64,000 nucleotides of DNA, taken from the NCBI RefSeq assembly GCF_018882285.1, contig NZ_JACVOT010000001.1:558001-622000 (forward strand). The letters are read 5' to 3'. Source of the DNA: Polynucleobacter sp. AM-26B4. Lineage in GTDB: Bacteria > Pseudomonadota > Gammaproteobacteria > Burkholderiales > Burkholderiaceae. Shown piece by piece: positions 18,974-27,804 of this stretch; the stretch's first letter is position 1, and the number at the start of each line of letters is the position of its first letter. Under the pieces are notes generated by a model. It was not told the DNA's origin. It worked only from the letters and a program-made list of their open reading frames with translations, and searched no databases. A program made the translations under genes and the position numbers.

Positions 18974-19885
18974 CTATACCGTTACCTTGATTTTATGATG
19001 CTCTAATGTTAGCAACAAACCCTGATCGAAAGTGTAATGAGTTTTATATTTTAAAACCCGACCAGCTCTAGAGACATCCAAAATACTAGATGGAATATCA
19101 ACAAAGCGATTAGCTCCATAGTCTACTAAAATTGACTTACCCATCAAAGCTGAAAGCTTTTGTAAAACCTCATTCAAAGAATATCCAATGCCACTTCCAA
19201 TATTAAATAATGAAATATCGGAAGTCGTAAGAGATAATTCTCTTAAAGCAGATGATACATCCTCAATATAGATATAATCTCTAACTATCGAGCCATCACC
19301 TCGAACAATTAATTTTTCTCCCGACATTATTTTACCAATTGCAATTGCAATAAACCCCTGCCTACCCTTTACATTCTGACCTGGACCATAAGGATTAGAG
19401 AGTCTAAGTATTTTGCAATCTAGTCCGTAATTATATTTATAAAACTCAAGGTACTTTTCAATGGTTAGCTTGCTGATGCCGTGTGAACTAATTGGATTTG
19501 TTGGTGCCAATTCAGAAATTGGCGCACTAAATTGAATTCCATAAACAGATGCCGATGAAATAAAAACAACCCTTTTAACTTTCTCTTTGAGGCATAGCTT
19601 TAATAATGCCAAAGTCTGCCCAACATTCGATCCAAGTTCAGAAGCCTCGTCGACCTCATCCCCAGGAACTGTCGTAGATATAAAATGGAAAATAGTTTCT
19701 GAATTTTTTATTGCGGCAAGCAATTTATCTTGTGAAAAAAAATCACCCTGAATCCAATTAACTTTTCCAATCAGATCAATGGGGCATGGATTACTATCGA
19801 GAACGGTTATATCAAATTCTTTAGATGAAGGAGATCTAATGAAATTTAAACCTATAAATCCCGCTCCTAATATCGATAAACGCAT
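18974..19885 (-). CDS. NAD-dependent epimerase/dehydratase (extended SDR, GalE/RfbG-adjacent reductase type)
   Basis: A 303-residue extended SDR. It opens MRLSILGAGFIGLNFIRS, which departs from the usual TGGxGxxG with LGAGFIG. It then has IFHFISTTVPGDEVDE, VFISSASVYGIQ, HGISKLTIEKYL (a His replaces the usual Tyr of YxxxK) and RLSNPYGPGQNVKGRQGFI. Such a reductase/epimerase, 11 bp upstream of rfbG, probably acts on the same CDP-sugar or on a UDP-sugar. The substrate cannot be assigned. Confidence 0.8.
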   Translation of the reverse strand: MRLSILGAGFIGLNFIRSPSSKEFDITVLDSNPCPIDLIGKVNWIQGDFFSQDKLLAAIKNSETIFHFISTTVPGDEVDEASELGSNVGQTLALLKLCLKEKVKRVVFISSASVYGIQFSAPISELAPTNPISSHGISKLTIEKYLEFYKYNYGLDCKILRLSNPYGPGQNVKGRQGFIAIAIGKIMSGEKLIVRGDGSIVRDYIYIEDVSSALRELSLTTSDISLFNIGSGIGYSLNEVLQKLSALMGKSILVDYGANRFVDIPSSILDVSRAGRVLKYKTHYTFDQGLLLTLEHHKIKVTV

Positions 19886-19893
19886 CTCGATTC

Positions 19894-21078
19894 CTACAAA
19901 ATTTTTCTAACGGCAGACGCCATTTGATTTAAAGTAAAGTTTTCTTGAAATTTTTTTCTAGCATTGCTGGATAACTTATAACGGAGCTCGCAATCTTCAA
20001 TAAGCCTTGTCAAACCTAAAACTAAATCTGCTGAAGATGCGGGCTCAATTAAGATTCCATCAACGCCATTTGTAATTGCCTCAGGTATACCTCCCACATT
20101 TGTAGAAACTATAGCGCACCCAGAACGCATAGCTTCAAGAATGCTGTAGGGGAAACCCTCCCACAATGAAGGAAAGACATAAATATCAAAATTAGAAAGA
20201 GGCAAAGTTATATCACCAGAATAATGTCCTGGTAGTGAAACTTTATCTGTTAAACCCAAAGAATCCACTTTAGTAGATAGTTGATTAAATGCGCTACCAG
20301 AACCAATGATAACTAACTTTAAAAAAGGGTTTCTAGACACCAATACATTAAATGCATGCAAGAGATAAAAGACACCCTTTTCTTTATCAACTCTTGCAAT
20401 ACACCCAATTACCAATTTTTTTTGATTTTTCTTCAAAAAAATTGGTGGTTTAATATTTTCCAAGCCATTATATACAACACTTATTTTAACTTCTGCCAGC
20501 CCCCTTAGCTTCACTAATTGGTCTGCAATAAAGTTAGCATTAACAATAACTTTTGAAACACAATTCCAAATTAAAAGATCTATTATTTTTTCATAATAAA
20601 AAGCAAATGCTCTTCTTTGCAAAGGAGCACTAACAATGCTCATTACGACAGGAATGCAGAGAATTTTTGAGCTAATAACCATTGCCAAACACGCCCTTGA
20701 AGCGGGATAACCTCCATTGCAAACTAAAACCTTATTCGGCTTCGATCTGATTAGGGGCAGTAGAAAAAAAATTACATTTAACGCTAATAGAATTGGGTCA
20801 AGAAAATTAAATAAAATTTTATAAAAGTTTAGTAACCTTGAATTTAAATGCTTAAATTTATTTAAGATTAATGAAGATGTAATAAAAAATAAAGTAGCCA
20901 AATTTACTTCGCGATTAAATCTAGAAAGATCAGTATGAAAGATTCCTTTTTTATTAGAAAACACCAATATTTCTTCAAATTTAAAAGATACTGAGTTCAC
21001 CAAATCTACTAAATATCTATTCCCACCACCTTGCTCATAATTTTCTGTAAATACAAATAATTTTTTCACTGACATCAA
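19894..21078 (-). CDS. Glycosyltransferase family 4
   Basis: A 394-residue GT-B glycosyltransferase. The N-terminal half includes two hydrophobic segments (about residues 58-72 and 95-112) that may anchor it to the membrane. The donor domain has IGCIARVDKEKGVFYLLHAF, LVIIGSGSAFNQL and the EX7E motif LWEGFPYSILEAMRSGCAIV. It is 8 bp from the SDR gene and overlaps the methyltransferase gene by 4 bp. Confidence 0.87.
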   Translation of the reverse strand: MMSVKKLFVFTENYEQGGGNRYLVDLVNSVSFKFEEILVFSNKKGIFHTDLSRFNREVNLATLFFITSSLILNKFKHLNSRLLNFYKILFNFLDPILLALNVIFFLLPLIRSKPNKVLVCNGGYPASRACLAMVISSKILCIPVVMSIVSAPLQRRAFAFYYEKIIDLLIWNCVSKVIVNANFIADQLVKLRGLAEVKISVVYNGLENIKPPIFLKKNQKKLVIGCIARVDKEKGVFYLLHAFNVLVSRNPFLKLVIIGSGSAFNQLSTKVDSLGLTDKVSLPGHYSGDITLPLSNFDIYVFPSLWEGFPYSILEAMRSGCAIVSTNVGGIPEAITNGVDGILIEPASSADLVLGLTRLIEDCELRYKLSSNARKKFQENFTLNQMASAVRKIL

Positions 21079-21830
21079 GCTTTTCTATAAATGGCCAAGA
21101 TATACGAGCTGAAATATTTACTATTCAGACCATCAAAAAATTCAAATTTTCTCAAAAATCGAATACCAAAAAGAATACATCTAGTGAAAAATTGAATAGG
21201 ATTACCAAATTTATATTTGGGTATAGCTAGGGCAGGCTCAAATGAACCTATGTAATCAACAAGCAATGGATGAAGATTACATTTGATAGCAAGACGCTTA
21301 AAGTAATCCAAATTCATTATATTTAAATTATGCTTATCTAAGATTTCTTTATCTAAGATGGATTGAATAAAACCATTAAATCCCGAAAAATTAGGAATCC
21401 CGAGAATCAAGATTCCTCCTGGTTTCAACCAAGCAAGATGCTTTTTAACAACCTCATCAACATCATCAAAATGCTCTATAAAACCAAAGGACATTACAAC
21501 GTCGTAATATTTATCAGGCTCGACTAAAAAAAAATCACCTGAAATTACAGCGTCGGCGTTGATACCAAGAAGCTCAAGATTTTTATGCGTCGCAGATGTT
21601 CCAGCTTCACTATATTCAATGCCACCAACTCGCAACCCAGCAGACTCAGAAGCATAAGAAAGCCACTTTCCTGGCGCACAGCCCACCTCAAAAACGTGGC
21701 CACTATCTGGAAGATATTTACTTAAGGCATTTGCAAGAGTCCTATCAAAAGAAAAATTGAAATCAACCTTCACAGGCAACTTAATTCCCTTCCAATAGTT
21801 TTCCCAAAAAACAACATCTGTTAGATTCAA
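21075..21830 (-). CDS. Class I SAM-dependent methyltransferase
   Basis: A 251-residue methyltransferase. Motif I reads VFEVGCAPGKWLSYASESAG at about residues 46-65, with the acidic post-motif GGIEYSEAG. VVMSFGFIEHFDDVDEVVKK is the UbiG/UbiE-like block between motifs, and ILGIPNFSGFNGF the motif III area. Proteins like this in glycan clusters O- or N-methylate a sugar or cap the chain; the acceptor here is unknown. It lies between the frameshifted LIC12162 gene and a GT4 gene. Confidence 0.85.
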   Translation of the reverse strand: MNLTDVVFWENYWKGIKLPVKVDFNFSFDRTLANALSKYLPDSGHVFEVGCAPGKWLSYASESAGLRVGGIEYSEAGTSATHKNLELLGINADAVISGDFFLVEPDKYYDVVMSFGFIEHFDDVDEVVKKHLAWLKPGGILILGIPNFSGFNGFIQSILDKEILDKHNLNIMNLDYFKRLAIKCNLHPLLVDYIGSFEPALAIPKYKFGNPIQFFTRCILFGIRFLRKFEFFDGLNSKYFSSYILAIYRKA

Positions 21831-21844
21831 CTTGCAATTCCAAT

Positions 21845-23625
21845 CTATAAATTATTAACTATCCCGAAATATTTTTTTAAATCAGCAATTGGTGAGTCGC
21901 TAACTCTTGCAAATCTATCACAAAATAACTCCCGAGCATTTTGTACTTCACCACTAAACCACCAGCTATCCACATCATCCCAGATATCATTGGTTTTAGC
22001 AGATGCAGACTCCGGCGAAAAGTGAACAATTCCGACATCAACCAATAATTGATAATAAGGTTTAGCAGTCTCTCGAAGATGATCTAATCCATTCTGCCAA
22101 AAAGCCAATGTAGGAATATTTTGTGATAATGACTCCAAAATTCCAGTTGAGTCATAACTATATATGACGAGCCTACTTTTGGAAATTAAATCATTTACAT
22201 TTAGATTACCAGGTTCAATATTAAGAGTGGCATCAAAATCACGCCATCTATCTAACTCAAACCATTTTTGGCTTTGAAATCCCGAATGAAGTCTGATCAC
22301 AAGCTTATCTTTGGGGCTTTCCGAAAGTTCGGAAATGAATTTATACTGGTCCTCAAAGTAATTATAAAACTCTGCATAAATATCCCAAGTTGTAACTCTA
22401 TGACCAAGGCAAACCTGAATCAAGAGAAGTCCGCCCAAACGATTGTAATGACGTTTTCTGATGCCGGCTGTTTTTAAAATAAATGCAGGGACATGCTGGA
22501 TATAACCATCAATCCAACCCCATGTCAAAAATTTATCAGCAGTAATCTCCTCTATTGAGGGATTCATGTACCTATAGGTGCCATAATTATTTCCATGCTG
22601 GCCCGTGAAGTACTTACAGCCAACTTCCACTTTACTTGCTGCCGATATTTTAAAAATTTCATCTGTATCAAAACTATTACTAGTAAAAATAAATTTAGGA
22701 TTCTTAGGCCAAGGCTTGGTCTTTGCCAATCTATTCAGATCTTCAAATGCCTCCAAGTAACACACGGGCAATAAATAAAACAGCATCTCTGTCAAAAAAA
22801 CTTCTAGTTTTTTGTTTGAGGAGTATCTAATTTTTGAAGCTAGTGACTTCCTGAGATCCAAATCAGGCTTTTTTTCACTATGAAAATTTTTAGAGGTATG
22901 CAGTAGGGGAAATTGACTAAGGCTTAACTGCAACTTAATTAATTCTTTTGCAGGCAAATAGCTGCTAACAATCAAAGCGTCTGTTCTTTTTACAAACAAG
23001 CTTAAAAACCTTGTAAGTTGCCCAACCCCCCACTTTAGAAATGTTTTTTTTAGTGATGATTTTTTTCTGTCAATACTGAATCCTAGATCACCATTTCCGT
23101 CGATAAACTCTACTGGAAAACCAGTGTCCCCTATAAAAATTAACATTCGACAAAGCAAGGCATCATTCCAACGATCGTCATTAAAAGCCCAAATCGCAGA
23201 TAAAGAATCCAGCGGGGCCAGAGAATAGTCATGATTTTGTATACCGTTACGCCTGAAATCTCGCATGTAACCATGCACATATGAAGCGTTTGGAACCGGT
23301 TTAAGATCACGTCAACATATCGACGAAACCAATGTCCAAGTAATATTCTCCAAAAACGCTGACTATACTCAGTTTTATGATGAGTATTAAGTATGTCGCA
23401 CAATAAAGGGAATATTTTCTCCTCTAAATGTCTCGCCTCAGCGTAGTCTACATCTTTGTTAAGCAAACCCAATCCATAGGGCTCCGCAACAATTGCGTCC
23501 ATTGACTGCCAGATATGCTTTCTATCATAAGATCTGCACCACTCACCTAAAAAAATGACGGGGCGATCGAACTTCCATGTTCTTTCATCTGCAGTTACGA
23601 TTAAATGACGCTTTTCTTTACTCAC
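21845..23625 (-). pseudogene. LIC12162-family (TIGR04331-type) glycan transferase, split by a one-base frameshift
   Basis: The two halves of one protein lie in different frames. The 5' part starts at GTG 23625 (overlapping the pseI stop as GTGA) and reads RHLIVTADERTWKFDRPVIF, LGEWCRSYDRKHIWQSMDAI, FWRILLGHWFRRYVDVILNR, all at the N-terminus of this family. The 3' part continues from about 23285 in the next frame: IQNHDYSLAPLDSLSAIWAF through to 21845. The total of 1781 bp is two more than a multiple of three, which fits loss of one base near 23279-23300. Joined, the protein would be about 593 residues. The family is often next to nonulosonate genes and may transfer or modify that sugar. It could be a real pseudogene, a slippery site or a sequencing error. 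Confidence 0.82.
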
Positions 23626-24671
23626 TCCAACAAATCCCAACTTAAAGCTGTTCCACGTTTTACGGGAAGCTTAAGTTTTGAACCAAGTACGATATCCAAA
23701 TACTTTGTCGCCAAACCTAAACCTGGTCTTATAGCTCTTACATTATCAATTGTTAGAACATCACCGGCCTTCAAGTCTTCCACGATATATAATGATCGCT
23801 TAAACACAATTGATTTTTTCTCAGCCTCAGTCACACCATAGCTAACTTGACCCATTGCCTCCCAAGCTCGCTTCGTTTCCATGACTAGCTGCAACATCTC
23901 TGATGGCTCCATTGAAAATGCGCTGTCCACACCTCCATCTGCACGATTCAATGTGAAGTGCTTTTCAATTACCGTCGCTCCCAATGCCACGCTAGCAACT
24001 GAAACACCTACACCCATGGTGTGATCAGATAATCCAGTCTCACAGCCAAAAAGTTCACGCATATGAGGAATGGTTAAAATGTTAGTATTGCCAGCTGTCG
24101 CAGGATACGTACTTGTGCACTTTAGCAAAATTAGATCTTTACAACCTGCTTCACGAGCCGCTTTAACCGTATCATCAAGCTCAGCAATAGTCGCCATGCC
24201 AGTTGAAATAATCAAAGGTTTACCTGTGGTAGCCACACGACGAATTAATGGCAAATCTGTATTTTCAAATGACGCTATTTTGTAGCAAGGCACATCTAAG
24301 CTCTCTAGAAAATCCACTGCTGAAGCATCAAAAGGAGTGCTAAACACAATCATCCCCAACTGTCGGGCACGATCAAAAATTGGTTTATGCCATTCCCATG
24401 GCGTATATGCTTCGCCGTATAATTTATATAGGGAAGTTCCTGCCCACAAGCTTTTAGAATCACTTATATAAAACTCCCCGTCATCCAAATCTAAGGTCAT
24501 CGTATCAGGGGTGTATGTTTGAATTTTTAGCGCATCAGCACCGGTTTTAGCCGCAGCTTCAACAATTTCCAATGCTCTTTCCAGAGATTGGTTGTGATTG
24601 CCAGACATTTCAGCAATGACAAATGGTGGATTATTTTTTCCTATTTCTCTCTTGGCAATGAACATACTCAT
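23622..24671 (-). CDS. pseI: Pseudaminic acid synthase (NeuB family)
   Basis: A 349-residue NeuB-type synthase that condenses phosphoenolpyruvate with a 2,4-diamido-2,4,6-trideoxyhexose to form the nine-carbon nonulosonate. It has PFVIAEMSGNHNQSLERAL, ADALKIQTYTPDTMTL, FSTPFDASAVDFLESL, YKIASFENTDLPLI and GLSDHTMGVGVSVAS, then a C-terminal SAF (antifreeze-like) domain from about residue 290. The SGNHN and FDxSAVDFLE wording is typical of PseI rather than NeuB sialic acid synthase. The upstream pseB, pseC and pseG genes support this. Confidence 0.92.
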   Translation of the reverse strand: MSMFIAKREIGKNNPPFVIAEMSGNHNQSLERALEIVEAAAKTGADALKIQTYTPDTMTLDLDDGEFYISDSKSLWAGTSLYKLYGEAYTPWEWHKPIFDRARQLGMIVFSTPFDASAVDFLESLDVPCYKIASFENTDLPLIRRVATTGKPLIISTGMATIAELDDTVKAAREAGCKDLILLKCTSTYPATAGNTNILTIPHMRELFGCETGLSDHTMGVGVSVASVALGATVIEKHFTLNRADGGVDSAFSMEPSEMLQLVMETKRAWEAMGQVSYGVTEAEKKSIVFKRSLYIVEDLKAGDVLTIDNVRAIRPGLGLATKYLDIVLGSKLKLPVKRGTALSWDLLE

Positions 24672-24677
24672 CCTAAA

Positions 24678-25364
24678 TTAAATAATGCAACGGCCTAGCA
24701 TAAATGCCTCAGCAGCTTGGCAACCAACTGATGCCCCTCGCCAACAAGCAAGATAGTTGACAGCATCAATTGACCTTGGGTGCGGGAACTCTCGCATTTC
24801 AGAACCATAAACTGATAAAGCTTGTAACTTTTTTGAAATGAATTCAGATACGTCATAGAAATAATCTGGAGTAAAGTACATTCCTGACGATGCAGGTCTC
24901 CACTCGGTACTGGATGGCACTTCAAAAAACAATAATTCTTTAACGACATGACCTGGTTGTGGACGACATGCTGCAATTACTGCATCATGAAGAACTTTAT
25001 GATCAATATTTACATCCCCAGCATGATGAGTAAAAATTAGAGCCGGCTGATATTTGACAATATACCCTTCAACAATTTTTACAATATCGAGTAAATCCAT
25101 GCTGTCCATTCGATTATCAGGCAAAGAAAGTAAACTGACTGATGTTACCCCCAATATCTTATTAGCATCTTCAGCACATTTTGCTAAGCCTGAAATCTCT
25201 TCTGAGCTAGATACAACATCACGCTTTTCTTTACGACTTGTTGAGCCTTCAGCAACTATTAAAACATGTACCTCCCAACCTTCATGAGATAGACGAGCAA
25301 TTGTCGCGCCACACCCAAGAACCTCATCATCCGGATGAGCAGCAACTACTAATGCCGTTTTCAT
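24678..25364 (-). CDS. PIG-L family zinc deacetylase (LmbE-like)
   Basis: A 228-residue PIG-L protein with the metal-binding AHPDDE at residues 9-14 and a later THHAGDVNIDHKVLHDAV segment supplying further zinc ligands. Family members remove N-acetyl groups from GlcNAc-type sugars. In this position, between pseI and two formyltransferase-like genes, it could free an amino group for formylation or another acyl change on the nonulosonate or its precursor. It overlaps the upstream gene by 4 bp. Confidence 0.88.
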   Translation of the reverse strand: MKTALVVAAHPDDEVLGCGATIARLSHEGWEVHVLIVAEGSTSRKEKRDVVSSSEEISGLAKCAEDANKILGVTSVSLLSLPDNRMDSMDLLDIVKIVEGYIVKYQPALIFTHHAGDVNIDHKVLHDAVIAACRPQPGHVVKELLFFEVPSSTEWRPASSGMYFTPDYFYDVSEFISKKLQALSVYGSEMREFPHPRSIDAVNYLACWRGASVGCQAAEAFMLGRCII

Positions 25365-26050
25365 TGCACACTCCTTGTTATTTTCACTTTCGCTACAACA
25401 TCTTCTGAGTTTAAAGTGGCACTGGTAAATTCAAATCTAAAATGACCTTTTTCAATAAAAGCAGAAGGATAACCATCAGCATCTAGCATACGTATAAAAT
25501 CATATACCTCTTCTATTTTTTTAAGCCGAGATAAATCCCCATCATTAATTGAGCGGCGTTTAAATTCTGTCACCACTCCATTTTGAGGTATTGGTTCAGG
25601 TTGATCAAAACTAATTAACTCAATCATTTCTGACATTAACCTGATCGCTCTTAAAAAAATGTCTTCGGCTGTTCCCAACAAAGACAAATTGCGTTTCAAA
25701 TAAATAGGGCCAGCATCCAGATCCTTAATACATCGAATTGCACTCAATTTAGTTTCAGTATGGCCTCGAACTATTAAATTCTGAAGTGGACTTCCACCAC
25801 GTCCATAAGGCAAATCTGTCATATGAAAAATCACACAATCAAATTTCATGTGTATTTCTTCTGGAATTATCCAGGACCAATGAGGAAAAAACACATATTT
25901 AGGATTGAATTTTAAAAGCTTATGTATTTCAAGATCAGACTTTTCTCTTACTCGAAGAACTTCAAGATTTTTATTTTCAACGAGATTAAACTCAAGTGAA
26001 TCATATCTCGGATGAGGAGTTGCAATAACTATACGAATTGGATTATTCAT
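25361..26050 (-). CDS. Formyltransferase-like protein (methionyl-tRNA formyltransferase fold), copy 1
   Basis: A 229-residue protein with the formyltransferase core: CVIFHMTDLPYGRGGSPLQN has the presumed catalytic His76, and IKDLDAGPIYLKR has Asp112. FFPHWSWIIPEE precedes it. The usual Asn two residues before the His is not obvious (Ile is there). A C-terminal FMT_C-like extension follows. Relatives such as VioF, QdtF and the PseJ-type proteins formylate amino sugars using N10-formyl-tetrahydrofolate. It is adjacent to a second, divergent copy at 26090, with a 39-bp gap. Confidence 0.75.
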   Translation of the reverse strand: MNNPIRIVIATPHPRYDSLEFNLVENKNLEVLRVREKSDLEIHKLLKFNPKYVFFPHWSWIIPEEIHMKFDCVIFHMTDLPYGRGGSPLQNLIVRGHTETKLSAIRCIKDLDAGPIYLKRNLSLLGTAEDIFLRAIRLMSEMIELISFDQPEPIPQNGVVTEFKRRSINDGDLSRLKKIEEVYDFIRMLDADGYPSAFIEKGHFRFEFTSATLNSEDVVAKVKITRSVQ

Positions 26051-26089
26051 AAAATTGACCTAAATATAAAGACTATTCACTAAATACAT

Positions 26090-26737
26090 TTATTTATCTA
26101 ATTTCTCGATTTTAATGAGATAAGTTTTACCTGCAAACTCAAAAAATGCAGGATATTTTTCATTATCAACAGTTCGAAGCAAATTAAATTGGTCACTCAA
26201 GCTTTTGTTAATATCTAAGATAGAATCCATGGTTGTTCTACGACGGTACCAAGTCGATACGCCTGCTTGTGAAATGGGTTTTAAGGACTCATAGTTTTTT
26301 AAAAAAAGAAGGCAAAGCTCTACAGTTTTCTCTCCCTGAAGCGCCCTCCAGTCGTTAACTAATTCTGTTCCGTTTAACTCAATTGAATCCTGAATCCATA
26401 TCTGTCCAGCATCAACATTTTCATCTGCCTCGAGCAAGCAAATAGGAATTTCACTCTTTCCTTCGATTATTTGCCAACTCATCGGTGAAAACCCTCTACC
26501 CAATGGCAAGGCACTTTCATGAACCACCAAATTATGTTTATTTTTTTCTAGCACATTTTTAGAAACAATATTGGTGCACCCAAGCATGAAATTCACAAAC
26601 CCCTCAGATACATGTTCAGCTTTTCGTACTAAAGAAGCTACATATCCCAACCCAGATAAGATTGACTGCAGTTTTTCCGCATAACTCAAAATCCAAGAAT
26701 CATTATCAACCAATATACAAATATTATTATTTTTCAT
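26090..26737 (-). CDS. Formyltransferase-like protein, copy 2
   Basis: A 215-residue protein related in layout to the preceding copy. It has NLVVHESALPLGRGFSPMSW with the presumed catalytic His73, and ENVDAGQIWIQDSIEL with Asp109. The LPxGRG wording is shared by both copies, whereas sequence elsewhere is divergent. Two formyltransferase-like genes in tandem in a Pse pathway are not usual. One may formylate the C4 amine of UDP-4-amino-sugar in place of PseH acetylation, and the other another amino group. It overlaps pseG by 11 bp. Confidence 0.72.
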   Translation of the reverse strand: MKNNNICILVDNDSWILSYAEKLQSILSGLGYVASLVRKAEHVSEGFVNFMLGCTNIVSKNVLEKNKHNLVVHESALPLGRGFSPMSWQIIEGKSEIPICLLEADENVDAGQIWIQDSIELNGTELVNDWRALQGEKTVELCLLFLKNYESLKPISQAGVSTWYRRRTTMDSILDINKSLSDQFNLLRTVDNEKYPAFFEFAGKTYLIKIEKLDK

Positions 26738-27794
26738 AAAGATACTCCCTTACCCTTTTTGCGCCCCACCCATCAACTAAAGAATGGGCCTTACAGGACA
26801 TTAACTGTAAGGAAGCGGGGCTCATCAAAAAACGTCTAACTCTTTCCTGAATATATGAAGTGCTCAACTCACCTAACAAGTAATCGCATGCTCCTACCGA
26901 TGCCAAACCACTAGCTATCTCAATTTGGTTTTCAGCAAAAGCTACTATAATTGCTGGTAACCCAAGGCAACATCGCTCCCAGCTGGCAGAACCCCCTGCT
27001 CCAATAGCTAAATCAGCTTCCATCATCAATTTAGCCATACTGATTGTTTGCACATGACAAATGAAACCATAATTCGCACAAGCATCCTTTATCAAATCTA
27101 CAAATGGATGCTGTGCTCCAATTACCACGTCAACACTAACATCAACATCCATTGCTGCTAAGGCGGCCATTGTCTTTAATGTATAGTTACGCTGATCCAC
27201 TCCACCAAAAAAAACTAGTATTTTTTTAACATCTCCATTACGGATTTTTATCTGCTCTCGAACCGCCCTAAACTCCTCACGCAATATTGCATAATGCGGG
27301 CCTAATAATAATTGACATTGCACGGGTACTTTACCGTTGTAGCGCGTTTGCATATTTAAATAGCAATTCTGATCTAGCAAAATGTCACAATCATGACTTC
27401 GATCCGCAAGATCATCAATAACCATTATTTTTTTAACGTTTGGACGCACTATAGATTCCCACCGAAAATCTAAAGCGTAATGATCTACAATTATCCAATC
27501 AAAATTACGCCCCGATAAAGCTCTAACAGTGGCTTTTGCATCTTGCGCTTGGCTGACGGCTAACCAACGAGCATGTGCTAATTCATCAATGGAGTTCGTG
27601 ATGTCATCATTATTCAAAGGAATATATTCAATCTCCTTTGCTACAAGCATATCACTTAAATATAATGGCAAATTTCGACTTAAAAAAAGTGCATTCGCAC
27701 CTTGATTTTTAAGTTCTTCCGCCAAGGTAAGGCACCGCATAAAATGACCTGTACCTATTTGAGTAGATGCATCTGCACGAAAGGCGACATTCAT
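26727..27794 (-). CDS. pseG: UDP-2,4-diacetamido-2,4,6-trideoxyaltropyranose hydrolase
   Basis: A 355-residue PseG, which removes UDP from the C1 position of the diamido trideoxyhexose, releasing the free sugar for PseI. The GTGHFMRC block at residues 14-21 has the catalytic His17. HYALDFRWE, VIDDLADRSHDCDILLDQN, GGVDQRNYTLK and GAGGSASWERCCLGLPAI are all family blocks, the last being the MurG-like UDP-binding loop. It has a GT-B-like fold. It sits directly after the cytidylyltransferase-aminotransferase fusion gene. Confidence 0.93.
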   Translation of the reverse strand: MNVAFRADASTQIGTGHFMRCLTLAEELKNQGANALFLSRNLPLYLSDMLVAKEIEYIPLNNDDITNSIDELAHARWLAVSQAQDAKATVRALSGRNFDWIIVDHYALDFRWESIVRPNVKKIMVIDDLADRSHDCDILLDQNCYLNMQTRYNGKVPVQCQLLLGPHYAILREEFRAVREQIKIRNGDVKKILVFFGGVDQRNYTLKTMAALAAMDVDVSVDVVIGAQHPFVDLIKDACANYGFICHVQTISMAKLMMEADLAIGAGGSASWERCCLGLPAIIVAFAENQIEIASGLASVGACDYLLGELSTSYIQERVRRFLMSPASLQLMSCKAHSLVDGWGAKRVREYLYEK

Positions 27795-27804
27795 AAATCA
27801 GCGC

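Noticed and set aside
21845..23278. A separate gene starting at GTG 23278
   Set aside because: It is the continuation of the N-terminal LIC12162 frame after a frameshift; the upstream frame gives the missing half.
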